Shown here in pieces: positions 39,060 to 52,092 of a DNA stretch of 64,000 bases (positions within the stretch are counted from its first letter, which is position 1; the number at the start of each line of letters is the position of its first letter). The DNA lies in the NCBI GenBank assembly GCA_905183005.1, contig CAJJDO010000157.1, positions 32,169 through 96,168 on the forward strand, given 5' to 3'. The position numbers and the translations under genes were made by a program. This DNA comes from Paramecium pentaurelia. Its lineage: Eukaryota; Ciliophora; Oligohymenophorea; Peniculida; Parameciidae. The notes beneath the pieces were generated by a model. It did no database searches and was not told the DNA's origin. It saw only the letters and a program-made list of their open reading frames with translations.

Positions 39060-42000
39060 TCATTGCATGGTTTTACAATTTTGATTTGACCTTTGATTTT
39101 CAGCCTTTTTTTACCATAAAGTTGAAACAAGCTTAACATCCCCCTCAAATTTTCCTAAAAGGGATGGGGTTTTCACCTCCTTAACAACAGATCCGTGTTA
39201 TTTATCTGAAATGAAAAGGGCAAAGGTCTATGCTTGTGAAATTTCTTCTGAGTTTAATGATGCATAATCAAATCTACCCCTTAGATCAGTGTAACCATCC
39301 TTATAGAAATAGCTTTCTCCTGTTTTCTATTTAACATATACTTTCACATAAACTTTGGACAATTATTTTCCATTTAAATCACATACTCTAATTTATCCAC
39401 TATTTTCCATAATATTAACAATTAATCCATTTGAAGTATAACTTTAGAAGCATTTCTTATGAATACCATTTATTTATATAAATAGATTATCTTTTTAGAG
39501 GTTCAATGGGATTTCAATAGCTTTCTTATATATTCTAAAATATAAAATATTAATTACATTCCTGGTTCTTCATTTTCTAATATCACATTAATTACATGAT
39601 TAGATTCTATAATTGAAAAATCTTTGCTTTTATTTAATTAGAATGGATCAATAGAAAATACTACTTCTTAATTGAAATTATAAAACATGATCGTAGCTTA
39701 TTTAAGATTTGAATAAGTGAGTAATATTTTAGTTCCATCAATTTCGCATGATAAAGTCTCCTCCTTTAAGGCTAATTACTTTTATGATTAATATTAATTT
39801 TTATTTTATCCAACCTCTTTTTAATCATCATCACCATCGAATTCTGCTAATAAATTGGCAATATCATAAAACAGATTTCTCCAATAAATAACTGGATAAT
39901 TCAAATATTTTTCACATATTCTCCTAGCCTCATGAAAATTAGGGTAACCAACATAAAAATCAAAATAGGCTTAGAAATAATCATATTGTAATTCACAATT
40001 TCCAGCATCAATAGGTTCTTAAATAGAGCTAAATACTTTTATTGCTTCTGTTATTCTTTCTTATAATAAGAGATAATATGAGAATCCTATCTTATCTTCA
40101 ATGGTATGAAGTGGCTTCTCAATTAGATATTATAGATAATTTTTATATTGTTTCCTAAGTTCTACATTAAGAATTCCTTATTCATCTTATTTGAGTTTAT
40201 GAATTCGCTTTGTAATTAATGGGTAATACTCTAACATTTTAATATTATTAATTTCAAAAAGAGAGCATTTGAAATATTTAATGGAATTAAACTTATCTAA
40301 AATATTTTGCTATTGAAAGAATTCTTTCAAGCCTTCAAAATCTGCATGATAAACTGCATAATTAAGAATTTATGAGTCCTAAAATTTCTTAGCTTAATAA
40401 ATTTTAAGAACTTACTAATAAAAATCTTTATCTTCATATAGATGAACTATTTAAGATGATTTAAACACTTTTTCATCAAATATATTTTTTGTTTCCAAGA
40501 ATTTTAATATATTGGCCTTATTTCCAGTCCCTAATATATCTTCTATTACTTCTAAATTAGGATTAGCCTTAACATTAACAACATTAAATTCTTGAGATTT
40601 AGATACAGCAACTACTTTATCAAAAATAGTCAAGCAAGCAGGATGAATAGTAAACATACCTTCTTTGGGGAAATACCAATAATATGAATATCTTGTAGTG
40701 GACAATGGATTACAAGAGATATTAATTGATTTAGAGTAAAATGGAGATTTGATAGGAATTGCTCCATTTGGTATTTCAACAAATATTTAACCATTTATAT
40801 TCTCATTAGAGAAATTAGAAACTATAATTAATGATCCATAAATGTGATTAGTTAAATATTCTTAAGATTATAAAAATTCTTATTTTTTATTTTATTCATC
40901 AAAGAATAATTATGTTATAAGAATATCATTTCTTAATTAAACATCTACTTCTTTAATTTCTTAACTATAATAAATTACATTAGATTCTGTAACAATTTAC
41001 ATACCCTTCTCTTAAAATTAATAATAGTTTTATTTAATATTTTAGAAAGGCAGATCTAAAATAGAAAGTATAAAAACGAATTCTGAAAATGTAGTGTAAT
41101 GAATAATTTCAGATGTAATGAAGGAAGATGCACTTAAAATTCCTTAATTCATTGAATACTTGGCTAATTCTATAAAGAATTTATTGAGCTTTACTGGAAT
41201 ATTTTAATCTTCATAATAAAAGGAATGCCTTTCCCCATACTCTTTGGTTTTTTCAACATTTTTATAATTTTAAATGTATTAATTTCTCTATATATTATAG
41301 TGTTCATCATCACTAGAATCATCACTGGATTTATTTTTTTGTACAAAACACATCATCTTTTTTCTCTTGCACAATTATTATTTTAGTTAGTCATTTCCAT
41401 TTTGTGTAGTATTTATTGCAGCACCAAATAAAGAGCCTGAAACCTAATTTGTAGTTGTAGTAGAAGTAGAGAAAACACTTTAAGGCGGAGGAGGAGGAGG
41501 ACATCCTCCTAGTGAAGGAGGAGGGGGACAACCTCCAGGTGGAGGTGGTGCCATCAATCCGCAAAAGCCTGGGGGAGGTGGAGGAGGCGGTGGATGTAGT
41601 TGTGAAGCTCCAAAGATCCCTCCTCTACTTGAAGGTTGAAATTAATTGTTTGAGTTATTTGTATTATTTTTTTTCATTTCCTTAGCTTCCTGAGAAGTTA
41701 AAATTGTGTCAAATAAACGTTAAGCTAAATTTTAATCGAAATGTAGAATTTAATATTTTTGTTGCAAATAAGAATAAATATTTTAGGAGTGAGTTTTATT
41801 GAGTTTAATTTCTTAAAAATAAAGTAGTAATAAAATTTATTCAATTGTATTTAAAGTGTTAAAAGTGGATATTTAAAGATATCTTTCTAATTCAGTATCA
41901 TTTTAGCATAAAAAATGATCAATCAGATTTTTTTCAATTTTATTTCTAATATAATTTTGAACATAAACTTCAAAATAAGGTGGATCTTTAAAGAATAAAA

Positions 42001-45000
42001 ATAAATTTAACTCATCACTTTAATATTCATCATAAAGTTGATGTTTTTGTTCTAGTGTCTTTAAATTCCATTTTATAATAAACTCCCAATTTTATAAATC
42101 TTTTTCCCTTAAATTTTTTCCATTGTTGTTTAATGATATTAGTTCTCTATAAACTTTTTCTAAAGAATCAATAATCTTTATTTATGTAGCTGTTACATCA
42201 TTAATGTAAATACTTTCCCCCTTTTTCAATGCTTAAGAATTCCTTGAAATATTATAACATTTATCTTTTTTTAGATTAGTTTAATGTTCAAGACTTCTTG
42301 TGCTGATTCCACCAAAAGATAAGGAAACTTATTAAAGAGCATAATTATAATCATTAATAGCAAAAAGTGTAATTTAAGAATAGCAATTGGGAATTTCAAA
42401 AGAGAATTCTTTATATTCTTCATCTTCTTTGCTTTCATTTAATTCTAGAGTAATTAATTTTCCAGGATATTTTAAAAAATCCAATTTACAGAAAATAGAA
42501 ATCATATTAGAAACATCTCCAGCATTATGAAGTAATCCTTTTTTTAGCTCATTGGGTGGAATTGATCCAGTTTAGGCTGAGGAACCTTTTTCATCTTTAA
42601 GCTATTCTTTTTCATTTACACACTCTCTTATACATTATCTATTAAGTAATAGTTGAGGTTTATCTAAAGTATTACCAATAAATGTTTCCTATGATTTTCT
42701 AATTTCTACATATCGTTCTTCATCTGAAATTTATGTGTTTGTTAAGATTTCAATTTATTTTTTATAGATTTAAAATTCCTCTTTCTTTTTAGATTAAAGT
42801 ATACTTTTCATTTGTTAAATTATTACATCAGAATCTTTATAGAATGTTTCAACTAATGCAAATAGAATTACTGGACGATTTGAATGAATTGATCCAATTA
42901 TCTTGGTACTTTACTCTTCTTTAATTTATTTAACATCTTGAATTGAAATTAAATAGTTCAATTATTGGTCTAATAATAGTTTCTCATTGCTTATGAATGC
43001 ATCACTATCATTTTTTTGTATTCCTTTAAAAATTTCTATGTATATTATTTTAAGTTTGTTATCAACCATCAATTATAATTCATAATTACCAGGTTCATTT
43101 AATGTAAAGCTTAATTAATTCTTTTCTAAAACACAAGCTTAAGAGAAATAATCAATAACTTAATTCTTATGAATTTTATATAACAGAATATTGTCCTTTT
43201 CAATACAAATAGGTATAGTGATAGTTTATCCTGCTAGTTTATTAATTTGATTTGGTAAATCTTATATGTCTAAATTCGATATGATCCAATTCCTTGAATT
43301 TTTATTAATTGATTAAGATTCAAGTGGTTTAGAATCAATTGCTATAACATTTTTTAGTTATCCTAAATGTATCCTTCCATTATCATCTGTCTATAAAATT
43401 TCTGTAATAGATTAATAATGCTGAATTTAAAATTTTAATTCTAGTTTTACATTTTTTTTAGGTTCTCCACCTTTCCCTAACACATATATTGAATATCCTT
43501 CATTTTCAGTATGTTATAGAAATTGATTATTAAAATATTCTGTGTCAAATTATTCTTCAAGTACTATAGAAAAACAATCCATTAAATCAATTAATTTTTT
43601 ACTTAACATACTTTAGATTTTAGCAGTAATAGAAATGCTGATTTATTTAAATTTACTAATAGGAATATCCATTTCATATGGTTTCTTATCCTCAAATTTT
43701 ATATTATCAAATGTATAAACAGTTGGATTCATTTCTTCATTATAAATTGTTACTAAAATTGAAGTATTTTTTAATAATTTTAAATTAATTGGATTTTAAT
43801 TACCAAACAATTTTGGGAATAGTAATACTTTAGCTTAATTTCCTATAATCATGGATTCTTCAGAAATTATTCCTCTACATTTTAACTTATATGATTCTTA
43901 TTCAATTTATATTCTTTATAAATTTGCAAATCCTTCATGAGTAATTATTACCTTATGTTCTTAAGTAGTACTCCCAAATGGAATTAAAATTTCTTTTCTC
44001 TCTTAATCAATCTTATAAAATTATTTATCTAACCAAAGACCTGTAGTATCTGAACAACAAATTTCTAATTTTTCATTCAAAATTTCAAAGCAATGACCTG
44101 ATGACACCTTTTTTTTTTATCTTAATTAAATATTTCCTTTTTAAATTAATGCTCTTGAGACAATTCCATTTCCATAGATATCAATAATGAATATACCTCT
44201 TTCTTATTGAGTTATTTCTGGAAATTCTATTTCTTTTTCTATTTTTAATGTAGGTTTAAAATCTTTGGAGTAATCAAAAATCATCTCATTTTTAGGAATC
44301 AAACCTTTTAGATTAAGATTTAGGAAATTCTATGAACTATCTTGTAAATAATAATTAAGTGTGTTAATTTAGAATACTTTAATTGATACTTAAGGTATGT
44401 TCTTTAAGAAAATACTTAATTTAACTGATTCTCCATGTTAGAATCGTTTTAGTTTAGTCTATTCATGAAATTCAATATATTTTTCATTCTATAATTTAAT
44501 GACTTCAGATTCAGTTAGAATTTAATTGATATTTGATACTTCTCTGCCTAATTACAAATACAATAAAGCTTTTGTTTTATTCAAATAATGTTCTTCAAAA
44601 TATCTCTAAATTTATTCTAAATCCATATCATTTTTAATCATATATTCAAGATGTTAATAAATAATTTGATCATGTTATACTGGTATAGAGATAGGATTAA
44701 ATTAAAATTTAATTTTACTCATGCTATCTCTTATATTTGGATTGATTCCAGGATATTATTATAATGGCACTTAAAGATATGAAATAAAAAGATTTATATC
44801 ATAATTACTCTATTTAATATCTAAAGTAAATTATAAATTATACTTAGATTTAATAAATTGATGGTAATTAAGGATTCAAATTATAACTATTTAGGTAATG
44901 TCTTCTACCAATCTTAAACTTATAATAAATGTTCTTTCTATTTCAAAGTATCATTATCATTGAGATTCATGGAATCGAATCTCTTAGAATAATATTTTTT

Positions 45001-45760
45001 TATGTAATCTAAATTATTATTCAAATCCTCATAAACTTTTTAAAGTTCTTCCATTTATTACAAACTCATGGCAGTAAAAATTGATCCTAATTGAAATTCT
45101 CCTTTGATTAGTCTCTAAAATAATGGTATAACAAAATCCAAACTATAATAACATACTTAAATACCCTTCTAATGCTTTAGAATTAGCTAGAATGTTTAAG
45201 TATTCATAAATCCATTTATCATTACATTTTAACATTCTTTCGAAATCTAATTAACGTAGTGCATAGACAGAAAATTTATTAAGGTTTTCATTTTAATAAG
45301 CCTTTTGTAAATATGTTTTTAAAGTGACATTTTGTGGATCTAATTTAGTTTTGTATTAACGAATCCCCAATGAGTTATCTTACTTAGTATTATCATCATG
45401 TTGAAATTCATGTCTCTTATCACCTTAATTATTGAATTGGATATGAAGGAATTAATCATTGATAATTTACATTATTCTTTGTTTTTTGATTTAATTTTCC
45501 TTAGTGTCTTCTTCTTGACATAGACTTTCAAATTCTAACATGAGAGATCTTAACTCAATATTCTTAAAATTATCAGAATTTTTTTTCAGATTCATTAATA
45601 GTGTTTACTAATCTTCATTTAGTTTTGAGTGTTATTCATTTAGGGCTTTGAGGAGAGTATAATAGATATACTCTTGTGATCCTTTTACTAAAGTAGCAAG
45701 AGCTTAATCTTTGGATTGAAGATGATATTTCTCTAAAAATTCAATATCACTTGAGGACAT
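39060..45760 (-). CDS. Large protein with macroglobulin-like beta domains and a polyproline tract, 2,210 aa
   Basis: Minus strand, ATG 45760 to TGA 39062-39060, three introns (45143-45164, 44821-44843, 39535-39557); spliced length is a multiple of three. N-terminal 300 residues are helical. The long middle consists of repeated beta-sandwich-like units (for example FPEITQQERGIFIIDIYGNG, GYSIYVLGKGGEPKKNVKLE), reminiscent of macroglobulin MG domains. Residues about 1371-1410 are Gly/Pro rich with runs of seven to eight prolines, like a formin FH1 segment, but no FH2 domain follows. A TPR-like helical part (about 1770-1990) precedes a C-terminal domain with VYVKVYVKQKTGESYFYKDG then YTDLRGRFDYASL, which I recall from conserved large protist proteins of the alpha-2-macroglobulin-like type. 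No signal peptide, so probably cytosolic. The proline tract could bind profilin or SH3/WW partners. Function unknown. Confidence 0.85.
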
Positions 45761-46075
45761 TTAGAATTATATAAAAATGATTTGATTTGTGAAGGATTTA
45801 TAATTTTTCAAGAGATTTTTTTATAATAAATTATGGAATGATTCATTTTAGTTGAATCATAAAAGAAGTTCTGTACAATTTATTTATTTAGTAAAAGTTA
45901 TCAAATAATTAATATAATCTTAATGAGATAAATAAGAATAGAGTCTACGGATAAATTAAATAAGTTCATTTTATCAAAGTCTAATTTTCATTAGAAATCA
46001 ATTAGTATGGATAAGTAAGCATAAGAACGCTTAAGTTTGGATGTGATATCTTTGAATTCTTAATTGTAAAATGAA
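45761..46075. promoter_or_regulatory. Shared divergent promoter region
   Basis: 315 bp between the start codons of the large protein (-) and the coiled-coil protein (+). No frame of note on either strand, so it should carry both promoters. Position is the only evidence; no conserved element recognised. Confidence 0.45.
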
Positions 46076-48530
46076 ATGCCATCTCATTTTAAAGAATAAT
46101 TTAAATAAGTAGCATCAACAATTTTAAGTGCACTTAAATAAATGGATGCAGCTCCTTTATTAGTTCAAGTATGATAAAATGATAAAATATAAATAAAGAG
46201 CTATTAAGCCTTATAACGATTGATGTTACAATTATTGAAAAATGATTATCGAGATGATAATAGAGAGTCTAAGACTTTGAGAGAAGTTAAAGAGATAGAT
46301 AAATTAAAAGTAAATTCATTACTTGTATAGAATAACAAATTAGCAATAGAAATTAAATAGTTATCAAATAAGTACAATATTTTCAATTTATTTTAAGATT
46401 AAAGGAACTAGAAGAGAGTCAGGATGTTGTAAAATTAAGAGATGAGATATAAAGGATTACTTAGGTTAAGGATGAATAGATTAATCGATTAATAATATTG
46501 AATGACACTAAAGAGAAGTAAGTGTCAAAAAACAGTCAATTAATAATTTAATTGAAATCTGTAATATAGAAGTAGGATAGTTAAATTCAAATACTAGAGA
46601 ATTATTTAGAAAGTGATAAAAAGAAATACAGCCATATTGAAAACACATATGACAAAATGGTGAATGAGAATAGACATTTGAATGAATTATGCAAAATGCA
46701 AGAAGAAGATCTGACAGCTCATTATATTAGATATAGACATTATTTAAGAGAGGAAGCCAATTCTAGAAAAAAATTACTTATGCTTTAAGATGAAATTGAC
46801 AAAATGAAAATTGAAAAGAGTAAAAGACCTGAAGTTCAAAAAGTAGATCCTGAGTAGGAATAGAAGTTAATGAGACTTGCTTATAATTTTTCTTAGGATA
46901 AATAATACTTTAAAATAATGAAAGAACTTACTTAACTTAATATCACAAAATTAAGTGATCAAGAATAAACAACAATTATGTTTCTTAAACATGTTCGTTA
47001 TGATTATATTTATTATGATTCTCTAAGTAAGTTTTAATATCCTCGTCCTAGTTTTCTCTTATTTTATGAATCAAATATGAAGAATTTAGAATAAGATTAT
47101 AGGAATATTGAATTTCATTAAATTAGCATATTATATTTTGCTACAATTAGGTCTATTTTAGATTCATAATACAATGAATTTTTATATAGAGATAATTAAT
47201 ATACTCCTGTAAAGTTTGCAGATTTTGTTTATGGATGGATAAGCAATTTTATTATAAATCCTAAGACTCGATAAATAGAAATAATTAAAGATAGAAGTTT
47301 TGAACATCTCGAACCAATAAGAAATGATTTTATTTTGGATTGTTTAAGTCCTAAATTAGCTAAATTACATGAAGTAATTATTTTTAAGTAATTTATATAT
47401 TAATTATTAGTGAATTATTATTTGAATTGAGTTCTCCAGATGAACTTTATTATTATTTATATTCCCGTTTCTTAATATTTAAAGGAAGTCTATCAAATTA
47501 ATAAAGATATAGTTTTGAAGCAGTTATTTTTGTTTAATTGAATTGGGTTCAATAAATATTAGAAATGCTTTTATGGAAATATGATTAATCTATGTACAAT
47601 TAAATCAATTAAATAATTATTGAGAGTAGTGTTACTAAAGGTAAAGGGACAATTGTAGATGGACATTATGTTTTGAGAATTCTTCTTGAGTTATATAGAA
47701 CAGAACGGAGAAATAGATTAGCTATGCTTAAAGAAGTATTTAGTGCTTGTATTTCTGTTTAAAGTTCAGGTAAGAGTGGTGTTACTTATAAGAATTTCAA
47801 GAAAATATTTTAAAGCAATTTTCCAGATGTACCAGACTAAGAGATATGTTCACTCTTTAGAGAATCATTTATGTGTGGAGATGGAGTTGTGACAGCTGAA
47901 TCATTTTTTACTGCTGCTTCAGAATCTTGCTTTTTTGTTAAATAAATGTTACTTAAAAGTTTAATTAAGACACCCATTGTTGAATTAAATGAAATTTCAT
48001 ACAAAGAAAGTAATTTACCATTTCTAGATTTCTATTAACATTATAAATAATTACCACATCATTTAGTATAAAAATGTTGTCTATAATTTGGATTACATTC
48101 AGTAATTATTGAATTAGAAGAATTACATAAACTAATTAAGAATTATTTTTAAGATTAATACAATTAATATTCTCTATTCTCTACAGTAACTAAATTAATT
48201 CATATATATAATACAGTTATTGATTTACATATGAGATAATAAAATACATTTAATAAAGATTGGGATTAGAGTGAAATTGAATCATTAAAATCTTTGAATA
48301 ATTAATTATCTTAATTATTCTCACCCTTAATAGATTATGATCAATAGAAGAAATTATAAAATATAGCTAAACAAAGAAAATTACGACCTTTGCAATTATT
48401 TGTAAAAAATCGAGTTTAAAGATTTTATTAAATGATAGCAAATATTATAAACAATAATAACATCAATGTAGCAGATCCATAAGTGGCAAAGAGAAGATTT
48501 ACCAAATAATCTTCAATAAAAATGTTATGA
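46076..48530 (+). CDS. Coiled-coil protein of unknown function, 791 aa
   Basis: Plus strand, ATG 46076, TGA 48528-48530, three introns (46169-46198, 30 nt with an in-frame TGA; 46372-46397; 47388-47410); spliced length is a multiple of three. Residues about 30-260 form a long coiled coil (RESKTLREVKEIDKLKV, LKELEESQDVVKLRDEI, NSRKKLLMLQDEIDKMKIEK). A globular part follows with HVRYDYIYYDSLSKFQYPRP and KFADFVYGWISNF. About 545-600 looks like a degenerate EF-hand pair (VTYKNFKKIFQSNFPDVPDQ, FMCGDGVVTAESFFTAA), and the C-terminus is helical. Possibly a cytoskeletal or ciliary component, but I do not recognise the family. Confidence 0.85.
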
Positions 48531-49128
48531 TTCTTTATACTCATATATATATATATAATATTAATAAAATATTTCTTTATTATTATTTATCTTTTTATAT
48601 TATGATTCTTTTTTTAATAAATAAATTATTTATTTAATATCATTATTGAAATTTCATTTCTTTTATAATTTTATATTTTACATTCATTTTATATTTTTAT
48701 ATTTATAGAAATCTTCATTCCTAAAAGTATTTGAATAATGAATGAGATTCTATGAGACTGAAATATCAATTTAATTTGAAATTGATTCAAATTTTTAAAT
48801 GTATTATTTTTTATTAATTTGTAATGATAAGTTACTTATTTATTTTATATTAATTATCTATAATTAATTAATTAATGTAATTAATAATTGTTATAACTAT
48901 TTCTAAATAAATATATAAGATTAACATTATAATGGATTGCGACTTTTTGTTATTAATTTTATATTCTTTTAGATATTGAGTTCTATCCTTTTTTTAATTA
49001 AATTATAGATGAATATTTATATAAAATGAATGTTTATTGTAATATAGACTTTTAAATTACTCATCATAGTATGAAGATATACAATTTTGAATGATTAGTT
49101 AAGCATTAAATTAATAAATTATATATAT
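48531..49128. other. Convergent intergenic region
   Basis: 598 bp, extremely AT-rich, with a short TA run at about 48542-48558. No frame or element of note on either strand. Confidence 0.5.
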
Positions 49129-50793
49129 TCAAGAATAATTTAACTCATGAGTTTCTTATTCCCATTTAGCTATTTGTTCCAATAAAATATCAATAAAATT
49201 TTCATTAATATATTTTTTAGAATGTAAATTATTGAGAATCTCAATTATTTAATAATTGACAATCCTTTTTAAGACTTCATATTTAAATTCAATAGATAAG
49301 AGATCAAATGCATCAAATAAATCCAAAAGATTGCAAGATTCAAAGCAACACTATAATAATCTAACAATAAATTTATAATGATTTACATTTTTTTAATTTA
49401 CTTCATTACATTGTATTCTTTCAATATTTAATTTAGATTAATTTCAGTTAATTTCTAACATTTAATGAGGTTTTTAATTAATATCAAATATTCATCAGCA
49501 AATTCTGCTTTACAATAAGATTAAACTTCTTAATATTGTTAGCAAATGGGCAGAAAATGATAAATGACTACACTAGCAAGATGTGGATATTCGAATGTCA
49601 GAATATTATTCAAACATTGATATATCTTAATAATTAAATCTTCATCTTATGATTTTGATAACCAAAACAACATGTTATTTAATACATTAATATCGATCAA
49701 ATGTTTTTCAGTATTCAACTCAGAAGCTGGAGAATCCTAATTATAATTCACAGAAGTGAATTTGATGAATAGATCATACATCAATAAGGGAAATTTATTG
49801 ATTAGTATCATTTTCACCCAAAGTTATTTTGTTAACACAATTGTAGTCTATAACTAATATTAAGTACATTAATAAATTAATATTAATGCTCTCTCATACA
49901 ATTAATCTTAATCTGAAAATTCAATTATTACATAACTACACTATTTAAGTATTCTCTACATCTATATTGATATAATATAATAGGATATACATTTGATGAC
50001 ACTATTTCTATATCTTAAATTTTTGGATTCATAAAAAGAATTTATTATAAATATAACATTGAATTCCAAAGATGTTATGGTGGATACTCTTTATAAATAT
50101 ATTGCCATATTTTAAAGAATGGTGATTTCATTATTTCCATTTTCATTTACACTCCTCTTTAATCTTATAAATCCAGTAACATATTTATAAATAGTTAACA
50201 GAGCTGCAAGTAAGTAATAATATTACACTATCAATTATCGATTACCAAACTTCAAAATTCTTTTCTAACTTTTGTTTTGTATTCATACGACCCAATATAT
50301 CATTCAAAAGTATATCTAATATATCATGATTCAATAAATTATTAATGATTTATGGAGCAGTCAGATATGTAATGTTCACCAATATTATTAGAACTTGATT
50401 TATATTATGCATTCTAATCTCATCTATATTACTTTCCTAAGAAACATCAGACATACACAATATTTGAATGAATAATTGGAGGGTTTCTTAATTTAAACCA
50501 AAATGATTAACATATTAATTCATAAACACATCATCACCCTATTACTTTCTTAGGATGATTATTAGGAATTACTCATTATATCTAAATAATAAATCCTTTA
50601 GTGTCTTAAAATCTTTGAGCATAAAACTATTATAAATTTAGAGAATCATTTCATCAGGAGAGCACTTCAAATCTACATCTATATTGCCATTCAAAACTGT
50701 GAGTCTCTTTCTTGAAAAGATTTCTTCTCTAGCTTACTTTCGAATCTGAATAACAAACTATTCCCTCTTCAATTGAACTTATGTATTAATCAT
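49129..50793 (-). CDS. Importin-alpha-like armadillo-repeat protein, 531 aa
   Basis: Minus strand, ATG 50793 to TGA 49131-49129, introns 50204-50226, 49848-49867 (20 nt) and 49361-49386. Removing them restores one frame of 532 codons, the usual importin-alpha size. The N-terminus (LKREQFVIQIRKQAREEIFS then RKR) resembles the basic importin-beta-binding domain, in which the Arg-rich helix hands the receptor to importin beta. The rest is helical armadillo-like repeats of about 42 residues, such as HDILDILLNDILGRMNTKQK, LWNSMLYLQQILFMNPKI and EDLIIKIYQCLNNILTFEYP. The Trp/Asn array for nuclear-localisation signals is poorly conserved (few W-x3-N patterns), so cargo choice may differ. Predicted role: nuclear import adaptor. 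The family call is good; the subtype is uncertain. Confidence 0.75.
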
Positions 50794-50800
50794 TAAAATT
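50794..50800. promoter_or_regulatory. 7-bp gap between divergent start codons
   Basis: The ATG of the importin-alpha-like gene (50793, -) and the ATG of the small coiled-coil gene (50801, +) are separated by TAAAATT only. Promoter elements for each gene must lie in the other's coding region, or one true start is further in. Confidence 0.6.
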
Positions 50801-51371
50801 ATGAATACTTATAAAAAGCCTCTTAATAACATTGAGTCACTAAGAAATTAGATTCAATAATTACAATTAGATCTCACTAAATAGAAATAGAACATTATTA
50901 GCAAAATCTATGGAAATCGTAGCTTTGAAACTACTCCATAAATGAATCAAGAAGAAGGCTACAAATCTGCACTTTTTTCAAATAAAATTTCAATGAGAAA
51001 AGACACACAATTGCATTAGGATTGGAATATATACAAATCAAAATAAATTGAAAAAGATAAGTTACAACTCCAAGATCAACTTCATTAATTGGAGAATGAA
51101 AAAAAGAAAAAATTAGATTAGCTTTTTCAGGGTATTGAGTGCCGACCTATTACGAGAATACCAACTCAAGAAGCAGTAAGTCAATGAAGAATTTGATACT
51201 AAGATGAAATACGTTCAGAATGAGCTTCAAAAACAAGATTAATTAAATAGTATTTATTAATTATAAATTAAAGAATCATTGGAATAAGACTAATAAAAAA
51301 AATTAGTGAGTAGTTTTCGTAAAAATTGTATTTATTCATTATAATCTTCTAAGCAAACAAAGAAAAAATGA
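50801..51371 (+). CDS. Small coiled-coil protein, 181 aa
   Basis: Plus strand, ATG 50801, TGA 51369-51371, one 25-nt intron at 51132-51156; spliced length is a multiple of three. Almost wholly helical and charged (IEKDKLQLQDQLHQLENEKK then KKLDQLFQ; TKMKYVQNELQKQDQ), Gln and Lys rich, no membrane segment. The intron would end in GAG, an unusual acceptor, but without splicing the frame stops 21 codons past the donor. Possibly a basal-body or cytoskeletal component; family not recognised. Divergent from the importin-like gene. Confidence 0.75.
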
Positions 51372-51688
51372 AGGTCCGTTTTTAAGGTGATTATTATATC
51401 AGAGCAAGAACAGAACATTGAAAATAAAATATTTTTTTCATAAATTATCATACCTTCATTTTATAATAAAAAAATTAAGTAATATTTAATATTCATTTAT
51501 TAACATTGTATTTATTTAAATTTTAATATTCTATATATTTTTTACAATTAATATACTTAAAGGTTGCTAATAAAATCCATATATATATTTAAATTTATAA
51601 TTTCTGACAAAATATTCTTTTAAATAGAATATATTTTCATTTTTAAGTCAATTACACAATTGAAAATTTAATATTATTATTTTACCTA
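51372..51688. other. Intergenic region
   Basis: 317 bp of AT-rich sequence between two + strand genes. No frame of note. Confidence 0.5.
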
Positions 51689-51916
51689 ATGTAGAAAGAC
51701 AGTAATTCAGGAAATGATTAAGGATATTTTTATGGATAAGGATATGATGAAGCATCCTGAGATTATGATCCATCAACTGCGGAAGCTGTAGGTTAAGGAT
51801 TTGATGCTTTAGTGTGTGACCTAAGTGGCAATAAAGGAGCATATGAATAAGGTTATAAAGATGGATACAATTAAACTAACCCATTTGCTGGAATATCAAG
51901 AAAATCAGAAAAATGA
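51689..51916 (+). CDS. Small Gly/Tyr/Asp-rich protein, 76 codons, with in-frame TGA
   Basis: Plus-strand frame from ATG 51689 to TGA 51914-51916. The peptide is compositionally distinctive: GNDQGYFYGQGYDEAS, then TGA at codon 24 (51758-51760), then DYDPSTAEAVGQGFDALVCD and YEQGYKDGYNQTNPFAGIS. The style is the same on both sides of the TGA and the frame is unchanged, so the TGA looks like a replaced sense codon (Trp TGG is one step away). No intron of normal size removes it. Either a recently broken gene, a readthrough case or a base error. Function unknown. Confidence 0.55.
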
Positions 51917-52092
51917 ATATATATATATATGATAATTTCCAAATATTATTAATTTAAATACTACTTTGTAAAGCAGAACTAATTTTTATACTATTTAGAT
52001 CATATTAATTTGAATGAATTTAATTAATAAGATAGTTCATCACAATTCAATAAAACTATATATATATATAATAATAATAATAAGAATTAATT

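Noticed and set aside
41485..41605. Formin gene (FH1-FH2)
   Set aside because: Only the proline tract resembles FH1. No FH2 signature follows, and the flanking domains are of another type.
49361..49440. Apparent frameshift near the 3' end of the importin-like gene
   Set aside because: A 26-nt GTA...TAG intron (49361-49386) restores the frame and makes the total length divisible by three.
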